Below are positions 56,947-64,000 of a stretch of 64,000 nt of DNA, one piece after another. This stretch comes from Roseovarius nitratireducens (GTDB taxonomy: Bacteria; Pseudomonadota; Alphaproteobacteria; Rhodobacterales; Rhodobacteraceae). The stretch's first letter is position 1, and every line of letters begins with the position of its first letter. The notes under the pieces are model-generated. The model saw nothing but the letters and a program-made list of their open reading frames with translations. It was not told the origin of the DNA and did not search any database. Location of the stretch: NCBI RefSeq assembly GCF_002925845.1, contig NZ_PDNI01000065.1:186001-250000 (forward strand), given 5' to 3'. The position numbers and the translations under genes are program-made.

Positions 56947-56975
56947 GAGGTCCTCGGGTCAAGCCCGAGGATGAC
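56947..56975. repeat. right copy of the inverted REP-like palindrome
   Basis: 29-bp partner of the repeat at 56562-56590, perfect and in inverted orientation. It ends 26 bp from the glpQ stop. A weak similarity continues a few bases inward of both copies. Confidence 0.9.
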
Positions 56976-57001
56976 ATCAGAATGGTTAACGATGCGTTCC
57001 A

Positions 57002-57807
57002 TCACACCCTCCCCAGGGCAAAGCCCTTGGCGATGTAGTTGCGCACGAAATAGATCACGAGCGCCCCCGGCACGATGGTCAGCACGCCCGCCGCCGCCAG
57101 CACGCCCCAGTCAATGCCCGCCGCGCCCTGCGTGCGGGTCATGATCGCGGCGATGGGCTTGGCGTCCACGGTGGTCAGCGTGCGCGACAGAAGCAGCTCC
57201 ACCCATGAGAACATGAAGCAGAAGAACGCCGCCACGCCGATGCCGGAGGCTATGAGCGGCATGAATATCTTCACGAAGAAATGCCCGAAGGAATAGCCGT
57301 CGATATACGCGGTCTCGTCGATCTCCTTGGGCACCCCGCGCATGAAGCCTTCGAGGATCCACACCGCCAGCGGCACGTTGAACAGCGTGTGCGCCAGCGC
57401 CACCGCGATATGCGTGTCGAAAAGCCCCACCGAGGAATAAAGCTGAAAGAACGGCAGCGCGAATACCGCGGGCGGCGCCATCCGGTTGGTCAGCAGCCAA
57501 AAGAACAGGTGCTTGTCACCGAGAAAACTGTAACGCGAAAAGGCATAGGCCGCTGGCAGCGCCACCGCCACCGACAGCACCGTGTTCATGGTCACGTAGA
57601 TGATCGAGTTGACATAGCCCATGTACCACGCCGGATCACTCAGGATCGTGCGGTAATTGTCGAGCGTCAGGGTCTCGGGCCAGAGCGTGAAAGCGTTGAG
57701 TATCTCGGTATTGGTCTTGAGGCTCATGTTCAGCAGCCAGTAGATCGGCAGCATGAGAAATAGCAGGTAGAGCACCATGACCAGGTTGATGCGCGGACGG
57801 AAATTCA

Positions 57808-57811
<4 letters not shown>
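57002..57811 (-). CDS. glpQ: glycerol ABC transporter permease GlpQ
   Basis: 269-residue MalG-type permease with six helices. The EAA loop is EGFMRGVPKEIDETAYIDGYS near residues 153-173, followed by FVKIFMPLIASGIG. It pairs with GlpP to form the inner-membrane channel for glycerol. The start overlaps the glpP stop by 4 bp. Downstream, the operon is interrupted by the GIY-YIG unit before glpU. Confidence 0.92.
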
Positions 57812-58679
<868 letters not shown>

Positions 58680-58680
<1 letters not shown>

Positions 58681-59768
58681 CACGCGGCCTCCTCGCTGCG
58701 AGACCCCGGCGCCACGCGCCAGTCGTCCGAATAGACGTTGATCGCCTCCGGGGCGAAACGTGCCCGCACGTCCCCGGCGGGCAACGGCGCACCCTCGGGC
58801 AACAGCGCGTTGAGCGCCGTGCCCTCGAAATCGAGGCGCGCGATGCGGTGGCGGCCCACGTCCTCGACGCGGGTCACCGTGACCGGCAGCCCCTCTGCAC
58901 CGAGGTTCACGAATTCGGGCCGCACGCCGATCTGCACCCGGCCTCCCGGCGGGGCATACTCGGCCCCAAGCGGCACCTCGAATCCCCCCACCCGCGCCAC
59001 CTTTCCAGCCACCTCGGCGTCAAGAAGGTTCATCCCCGGGCTGCCGATGAAATACCCCACGAAAGTATGCTCGGGCCGCTCGAATAGCGCCTGCGGCGTG
59101 CCCACCTGCACCACGCGCCCGTCATGCATCACCACAACCTTGTCGGCAAAGGTCAGCGCCTCGGTCTGGTCGTGGGTGACATAGATCATCGTGTGCCCGA
59201 ACTCGTGATGCAGCGCCTTCAGTTGCGTGCGCAGCTCCCATTTCATGTGCGGGTCGATCACCGTGAGCGGCTCGTCGAACAGCAGCGCGTTGACATCCTC
59301 GCGCACCATCCCGCGCCCGAGGCTGATCTTCTGCTTGGCATCCGCCGTCAGCCCCCGCGCCTTGCGGTCAAGCTCGGCTTCCATGCCGATCATGTCCGCG
59401 ATGGCCTGCACGCGCGTGGCGATATAGCCCGCCTCCGCGCCCCGGTTCCTGAGAGGAAAGGCAAGGTTCTCCCGCACGGTCATGGTGTCGTACACCACCG
59501 GAAACTGGAACACCTGCGCGATGTTGCGTGCGGCGGTCGGCTGATCGGTGACATCGATATCGTTGAACAGGATGCGCCCCCGCGACGGGCGCAGCAGCCC
59601 CGAGATGATGTTGAGCAGCGTGGACTTGCCGCAGCCCGACGCGCCCAGCAGCGCATAGGCCTCGCCATCGCCCCAGACATGGTTGAGCTCCTTGAGCGCC
59701 CAGTCCGCTTCGCCCTTGGGCACGGGCAGATAGCTGTGCGCGAGATTGTCGAGCGTGATCTTTGCCAT
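58680..59768 (-). CDS. glpT: glycerol ABC transporter ATPase GlpT (degenerate signature)
   Basis: 362-residue ABC ATPase of the sugar-importer class, with a TOBE-like C-terminal regulatory domain. Walker A GASGCGKST, Walker B ALLFDEPLTVIDP and the switch His in IYVTHDQTEAL are present. The usual LSGGQ signature is replaced by LTADAKQKISLGRGM. It should pair with GlpS, whose features are complementary. It begins 12 bp after glpS and overlaps glpP. This GlpT is unrelated to the glycerol-3-phosphate antiporter of the same name. Confidence 0.9.
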
Positions 59769-59780
59769 GTCTTCCCCCCC

Positions 59781-60869
59781 TCAGGCCGCCTGCGCATAGG
59801 ACGCGGGCGCGACCAGCGCGCCATCGGTTCCGAACACGTAAACATGCGCGGGATCGAGCCAGACCCGCAGTTCAGCGCCGATCTCCAGATCGCGCACCCC
59901 GTGGATAAGTCCCACCCAGCGCTCTCCGTGATGGTCGAGATGCACAAAAGTCTCCGACCCGGTGATCTCGGTCACGCTGAGCCGCGTGTCAAAACCCATC
60001 ACCTCCTCGCCGTACCGCTCGATTTCCAGATGGTTGGGCCGGAACCCCACGACGTACTCCCCGTCCCCGAGCCGCGCCAGCGCGCCCAGCGCAGGCACCT
60101 CCTGCGCATCGCCAAATCCGATCCGGTCGCCCGTCTTGGTCACGTTCAGGAAATTCATCGGCGGGTCGGAAAATACCCGCGCCGTGGTGGCATCCGCGGG
60201 TTGGCGATAGACCTCCGCCGTCGGCCCGAACTGCGTGATCCGCCCCTCCCACAGCGTCGCGGTGTTGCCACCCAGAAGCAGCGCCTCCTCGGGCTCGGTC
60301 GTGGCATAGACAAAGATCGCACCGGATTCCTCGAAGATGCGCGGGATCTCGAGGCGCAATTCCTCGCGCAGCTTGTAGTCGAGATTGGCCAGCGGCTCGT
60401 CGAGAAGCACCAGCCCTGCCCCCTTCACCAGCGCCCGCGCCAACGCGCAGCGCTGCTGCTGCCCGCCAGACAGTTCCAGCGGCTTGCGGTCGAGCATCGG
60501 GGTGAGCTTGAGCATCTCGGCGGTCTCGCGCACGCCCCGGTCGATCTCGTCCGCCGCTTTGCCCTGCAGGCGCAGCGGCGAGGCGATGTTGTCATAGACG
60601 CTCATCGACGGGTAGTTGATGAATTGCTGATAGACCATCGCCACCGCGCGGTCCTGAACCCGCATCCCCGTGACGTCCTGCCCCTGCCACAGGATGCGCC
60701 CCGTGGCGGGCGCATCGAGCCCGGCCATCAGGCGCATGAGCGAGGTCTTGCCCGCCAGCGTGGGCCCTAGCAGCACGTTCATCGTGCCGGGCGCAAGGCT
60801 CAGATCGGTGGGGTGGATATGCACCTCGCCGCCCACCACCTTCGATATGCCCTCAAGTGTCAGCGTCAC
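59781..60869 (-). CDS. glpS: glycerol ABC transporter ATPase GlpS
   Basis: 362-residue ABC ATPase with a C-terminal TOBE-like domain. Walker A is GPTLAGKTS, the signature LSGGQQQRCALARAL is canonical, and Walker B is LVLLDEPLANLD. The switch histidine is missing: the segment reads FVYATTEPEEAL where HD normally occurs. With GlpT it would form one canonical and one degenerate ATP site. The start overlaps the glpD stop by 4 bp. Confidence 0.9.
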   Translation of the reverse strand: MTLTLEGISKVVGGEVHIHPTDLSLAPGTMNVLLGPTLAGKTSLMRLMAGLDAPATGRILWQGQDVTGMRVQDRAVAMVYQQFINYPSMSVYDNIASPLRLQGKAADEIDRGVRETAEMLKLTPMLDRKPLELSGGQQQRCALARALVKGAGLVLLDEPLANLDYKLREELRLEIPRIFEESGAIFVYATTEPEEALLLGGNTATLWEGRITQFGPTAEVYRQPADATTARVFSDPPMNFLNVTKTGDRIGFGDAQEVPALGALARLGDGEYVVGFRPNHLEIERYGEEVMGFDTRLSVTEITGSETFVHLDHHGERWVGLIHGVRDLEIGAELRVWLDPAHVYVFGTDGALVAPASYAQAA

Positions 60870-62470
60870 GCCTTGGCCCTCCCCTTCGCCGCTGCGCCGG
60901 GCGCGCGCGCCGCGCGCATCCAGTCATCGAGCGCGGCGATCTGATCCTCGGTCATCTTCAGCCCGAGCCGCGTGCGCCGCCAGACCACGTCCGCCGCCTC
61001 TCGTGCATATTCGTGCGTCATCTGCCAGCGCACCTCCGCCTCGGTCAGCGTCGCGCCGAAATCGCGGCCCAGATCGGCGGCCTCGCGCGCGTCACCCAGC
61101 ACATGCGCGGCCTCCGTTCCATAGGCACGCACCAGCCGCGGCGCATGGCCCGCCTCCAGGAACGGATACCGCGACTCCAGACTTTCGGTCAGCGCCCCAA
61201 CCCCGTCAACGGCGAAGTCCCCGCCCGGCAGCGGCACCCCCGCAGTCCACGCAGCGCCCGCACGCGGGAAATGAGGCGCCAGCCGCGCCATCGCCGATTC
61301 CGCCAGCCGCCGGTAGGTGGTGATCTTGCCGCCAAAGACGTTCAGGAGCGGCGCGCCTCCGGTTTCGTCGAGCGACAGCACGTAGTCGCGCGTTGCCGCC
61401 GTGGCAGATTTCGCCCCGTCATCGTAGAGCGGGCGAACGCCGGAATAGCTCCAGACGATATCCGCCTCGGTCACGGGTCGCGCAAAATATTCGCTCGCGA
61501 ACCGGCACAGGTAGGCCGCTTCCTCGGGGGTGCATTCGGGGGCCGTGTCGGGGTCGTCGTGTTCGACATCGGTGGTGCCGATGAGGGTGAAATCGCCCTC
61601 GTAGGGAATGGCGAATATGATCCGCCCGTCCTCGCCCTGAAAGAAATAGCACTTGTCGTGGTCATAGAGCTTGCGCGTCACTATGTGGCTGCCGCGCACC
61701 AGCCGCACGCCTTCGCTGGAATTGAGCCGCAGCGTGCCGGTGATGACATCGCTCACCCACGGCCCCCCGGCATTGACAATGGCGCGCGCGCGCACCGTTG
61801 AGGGCTTGCCGCCCTCCAGCCGGACATGCCATAGCCCGCCCCGGCGCTCTGCCCCGGCGACGCGCGTGCGCACCCGGATACGCGCGCCCCGCGCCTCGGC
61901 ATCGCGCGCGTTGAGCACGACGAGGCGGCTGTCCTCGATCCAGCAATCGGAATACTCGAACGCGCGGGTGAACTTGTCCTTGAGCGGCCGTCCCTCGGGC
62001 CCCTGCGTCAGGTCGAGCGTTTTCGTACCGGGCAATATCTCGCGTCCGCCAAGGTGATCGTAAAGAAACAGGCCCAGCCGGATCAGCCATGCCGGACGCC
62101 GGCCCCTCTTCCACGGCATCACGACATTCAGAATGCGCGAGACCGGCGTCTCGCCCTCGAACCGCATGTCGCGATGCCAAGGCAGCACAAAGCGCATCGG
62201 CCAGCTTATATGCGGCATCGCCCGGAGCAGCGTCTCGCGCTCTATCAGCGCCTCGCGCACCAGCCGTATCTCGAAATACTCGAGGTAACGCAGCCCGCCG
62301 TGGAACAGCTTGGTCGATGCCGAGGACGTGGCCGACGCCAGGTCGTGCATCTCCGCGAGCTCGACCGAAAGCCCGCGCCCGGCAGCATCCCGCGCGATAC
62401 CACAGCCGTTGATCCCGCCCCCGATGACGAACAGATCAACAATATCGCCGTCAGCCTCCTCCACGCGCAT
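60866..62470 (-). CDS. glpD: aerobic glycerol-3-phosphate dehydrogenase
   Basis: 534-residue FAD enzyme oxidising glycerol-3-phosphate to dihydroxyacetone phosphate at the inner membrane, feeding electrons to quinone. The dinucleotide motif VIGGGINGCGIARDAAGRG lies near residue 14, followed by STKLFHGGLRYLEY and the later TDVEHDDPDTAPECTPEE. ATG 62470 has GGAGG close upstream; ATG 62479 is an alternative. It is first in the glp operon and divergent from glpR. Confidence 0.94.
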   Translation of the reverse strand: MRVEEADGDIVDLFVIGGGINGCGIARDAAGRGLSVELAEMHDLASATSSASTKLFHGGLRYLEYFEIRLVREALIERETLLRAMPHISWPMRFVLPWHRDMRFEGETPVSRILNVVMPWKRGRRPAWLIRLGLFLYDHLGGREILPGTKTLDLTQGPEGRPLKDKFTRAFEYSDCWIEDSRLVVLNARDAEARGARIRVRTRVAGAERRGGLWHVRLEGGKPSTVRARAIVNAGGPWVSDVITGTLRLNSSEGVRLVRGSHIVTRKLYDHDKCYFFQGEDGRIIFAIPYEGDFTLIGTTDVEHDDPDTAPECTPEEAAYLCRFASEYFARPVTEADIVWSYSGVRPLYDDGAKSATAATRDYVLSLDETGGAPLLNVFGGKITTYRRLAESAMARLAPHFPRAGAAWTAGVPLPGGDFAVDGVGALTESLESRYPFLEAGHAPRLVRAYGTEAAHVLGDAREAADLGRDFGATLTEAEVRWQMTHEYAREAADVVWRRTRLGLKMTEDQIAALDDWMRAARAPGAAAKGRAKA

Positions 62471-62522
62471 GCCCTCCATCACATGAAAGTAAACGAAACA
62501 GCATTCGCGCGTTTCAGTCAAT

Positions 62523-62536
62523 AACGAATGTTCGTT
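62523..62536. promoter_or_regulatory. candidate GlpR operator (glpD side)
   Basis: AACGAATGTTCGTT is a near-perfect palindrome matching the TGTTCG/CGAACA core known for GlpR operators in enterobacteria. A longer word ATGTTCGTTTTT (62528-62539) recurs in inverted orientation at 62611-62622. It is 53 bp upstream of the glpD start. A weaker variant occurs at 62491-62507. Confidence 0.65.
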
Positions 62537-62610
62537 TTTGCTCTCTTTTGGCAGAGCACTACATTGACCGACACCACGACGCAGGCAACACGCGCCCTTG
62601 CGGTGGGCGA

Positions 62611-62630
62611 AAAAACGAACATAATCGAAC
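62611..62630. promoter_or_regulatory. candidate GlpR operator (glpR side)
   Basis: AAAAACGAACATAATCGAAC has two direct CGAAC half-sites and shares AAAAACGAACAT with the inverted site near glpD. It ends 21 bp before the glpR start codon, fitting autoregulation and joint control of the divergent operon. Confidence 0.6.
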
Positions 62631-62651
62631 ACTCAGCCAGCGAGGTCCGCC

Positions 62652-63422
62652 ATGTCGCAATCGTTTCGCCAGCCCGATATCCTCGAGATCGCCCGCGCCG
62701 AGGGAAAGGTGATGGTCGAGAACCTCGCCGAACGCTTTAACGTCACCGTCCAGACCATCCGCCGCGACCTCACCGAGCTTGCCAACGCCGGCAAGCTCGA
62801 ACGCGTGCATGGCGGCGCGATCCTGCCCTCGGGCGTCAGCAACATCCTCTACGAGGAACGCCGCCGCCTCAACGAATCGGCCAAGACGGCGATCGGGCGC
62901 GCTTGCGCGGCGGCCATCCCCGAGGCGACATCGCTCTTTCTCGACATCGGCACCACCACAGAGGCGGTGGCGCAGGCGCTGCTCGACCACCGCAACCTGA
63001 TGGTGGTGACCAACAACATGAACGTGGCGCAAACCCTGCTCGCCAACCCCGATTGCGAGATCGTGCTCGCCGGCGGCGCGCTGCGACGCTCCGATAATGG
63101 GCTCGTGGGCCACCTCACCGCGCGCGCCATCGAGAATTTCAAGTTCGACCACGCGATCCTCGGCTGCTCGGCCCTCGACGAGGACGGCGACATGCTCGAT
63201 TTCGACATCCAGGAGGTGCTCGTCGGCCAGACCCTTCTGAAACGTTCGCGCGAGGTAATGCTCGTGGCCGACCACTCGAAATTCCAGCGCAGCGCGCCGG
63301 TGCGCATCGGCTCGATCCGCGATGTCGATCACGTCTTCACCGACCTGCGGCTGCCTTCTGCCCTCGCCGAGGCCTGCGCAACATGGGACACCCATGTCCA
63401 TGTCTGCCCGCCCCGCGACTGA
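62652..63422 (+). CDS. glpR: DeoR-family glycerol regulon repressor GlpR
   Basis: 256-residue repressor with an N-terminal DeoR winged helix (about residues 6-60, VENLAERFNVTVQTIRRDL) and a C-terminal sensor domain with the sugar-phosphate site LFLDIGTTTEAVAQAL and VVTNNMNVAQTL. By family knowledge it releases DNA on binding glycerol-3-phosphate. It is divergent from glpD with paired operator-like sites in the 181-bp gap. Confidence 0.93.
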   Translation: MSQSFRQPDILEIARAEGKVMVENLAERFNVTVQTIRRDLTELANAGKLERVHGGAILPSGVSNILYEERRRLNESAKTAIGRACAAAIPEATSLFLDIGTTTEAVAQALLDHRNLMVVTNNMNVAQTLLANPDCEIVLAGGALRRSDNGLVGHLTARAIENFKFDHAILGCSALDEDGDMLDFDIQEVLVGQTLLKRSREVMLVADHSKFQRSAPVRIGSIRDVDHVFTDLRLPSALAEACATWDTHVHVCPPRD

Positions 63423-63651
63423 CCCACTGCGTCTTCTTGGTCCAAATACTCGGCGAGAGTCGTCCATCTCCGAACAGGAGGAACGGCCTGCCCGCGCCGA
63501 CGGCCAGGCTGACCGGAGAGCGACCTGAATCAGGCGGTCGGGCGGCCGATGGAGTGGCACAGCCCCGCGGCGGCAAGCTCTGCCTCAACCGCACGATTCG
63601 CACGCTGAACCGCAAGGTTCGGGCGCTGCGCGCCGAGGATGAGGGGGCGTT

Positions 63652-64000
63652 TCATGCGCCTGAAAAACTGCCGAACGGGATGTAGCGCACCGGGTCGCCG
63701 GGGTGGATGTCCGCCGCGCAGTCGGGCAGTTCGACCAGCCCCTCGGCCCAGCTCAACCCGCTTATGCGTCCCGAACCCTCGGACTTGAACACCTCGGCGC
63801 GGCCGTCGCGGATGCGGGCGCGCAGGTATTCCCGACGCCCCGGTTTCTTGCGCTTCTCGAACGCAGCGGGCACGTCGAAGCCCTGCGGCGCGCGCCAACC
63901 GGCCCCCGAGAGCACCGCCATGGCAGGCCGCGCGAAGACCAGCGTGCACACCAACGCCGCAACCGGGTTGCCCGGCAGGCCGAAAACCGGCACGCCAGCC
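63652..64000 (-). CDS. moeA: molybdopterin molybdenumtransferase MoeA, C-terminal part
   Basis: Partial gene running off the right edge; about 115 C-terminal residues are visible. The segment GVPVFGLPGNPVAALVC is the conserved MoeA motif, and the remainder (VFKSEGSGRISGLSWAEGLVELP, GDPVRYIPFGSF) is MoeA domain IV. The enzyme inserts molybdate into adenylylated molybdopterin. The start is outside the window. The 229 bases between glpR and its stop contain no supported gene. Confidence 0.9.
   Translation of the reverse strand, partial: AGVPVFGLPGNPVAALVCTLVFARPAMAVLSGAGWRAPQGFDVPAAFEKRKKPGRREYLRARIRDGRAEVFKSEGSGRISGLSWAEGLVELPDCAADIHPGDPVRYIPFGSFSGA

Larger units (their letters stand above)
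56562..56975. mobile_element. REP-like element: GIY-YIG gene flanked by 29-bp perfect inverted repeats
   Basis: The 29-bp outer repeats (56562-56590 and 56947-56975) are perfect reverse complements. Each contains its own palindrome CCTCGGG-CTTGA-CCCGAGG. Between them lies a single small GIY-YIG nuclease gene. Translation across the outer repeats gives the fragments ILGLDPR and RVKPEDD, seen as spurious ORFs in many alphaproteobacterial genomes, so the palindrome is likely a dispersed repeat. The unit interrupts the glycerol operon between glpQ and glpU, but no gene is broken. Confidence 0.75.

Noticed and set aside
56526-57005. A 159-residue open frame across the GIY-YIG unit, with ILGLDPR and RVKPEDD segments
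   Set aside because: These peptides are translations of the inverted repeats themselves, a known annotation artefact. The real gene is in another frame on the same strand.
63423-63651. Short open frames between glpR and moeA
   Set aside because: They overlap in several frames, have shadow-like composition and no ribosome binding site.

Overview
The window looks like a chromosomal segment of a marine alphaproteobacterium of the Rhodobacteraceae (Roseobacter group). The GC content is high. The division-cluster end ddl-ftsQ-ftsA-ftsZ-lpxC-bamD-recN, the NDUFS4-like complex I protein, the NnrU and ScfR families and the rhizobial-type glycerol ABC operon all fit that group. This placement is inferred from gene content, not from a phylogenetic marker. 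No rRNA, tRNA, CRISPR array, prophage or classical insertion sequence was seen.

Layout. 0.1-8.9 kb (+): peptidoglycan and division genes (ddl, ftsQ, ftsA, ftsZ, then a clear terminator), lipid A synthesis (lpxC), outer membrane assembly (bamD) and recN. 9-11.9 kb (-): an NDUFS4-like protein, an MsbA-like ABC exporter and an NnrU-family membrane protein. 12.0-19.7 kb (+): a cobalamin riboswitch followed by btuB-btuF-btuC-btuD-cbiZ-exbB-exbD-exbD-tonB. This is a self-contained corrinoid uptake and salvage operon with its own energy-transducing complex, in which the second ExbD lacks the membrane aspartate. 19.8-28.6 kb: a patatin-like lipase, the ScfR regulator, an AlkB-type hydroxylase with a small secreted protein, a NuoE-NuoF fusion without its usual partners, ftsY, a DMT permease and yciB/ispZ. 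28.7-30 kb: proA.

30.0-49.4 kb holds a type II secretion system. gspG-H-I-J-K-L-M and gspD-E-F read on the minus strand. A TPR lipoprotein (possible pilotin) sits between the two blocks on the plus strand, and the prepilin peptidase gspO lies beside gspG. gspC is about 8 kb away. A five-gene minus-strand operon lies between gspO and gspC: a Tat-exported CotA-like multicopper oxidase, a Tat-exported SCO-like protein without its copper cysteines, a 648-residue secreted protein of unknown family, a canonical SCO protein, and a c-type cytochrome fused to a periplasmic-binding-protein-like domain. The proposed reading is an extracellular or cell-surface oxidation module, with its copper loading and electron-transfer parts, exported by the surrounding secretion system. 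This is the most interesting metabolic system here.

49.5-52.8 kb: a methyltransferase-like protein, a second DMT permease and a glycosyltransferase fused to a degenerate PIG-L-like domain. 52.9-63.4 kb: the glycerol regulon glpR / glpD-S-T-P-Q-U-V-K, divergent around GlpR-type operators. Between glpQ and glpU sits a 0.41-kb unit: a small stand-alone GIY-YIG nuclease gene bounded by perfect 29-bp inverted copies of a REP-like palindrome. This looks like a small mobile or domesticated element comparable in layout to RAYT/REP systems. The window ends inside a moeA-like gene.
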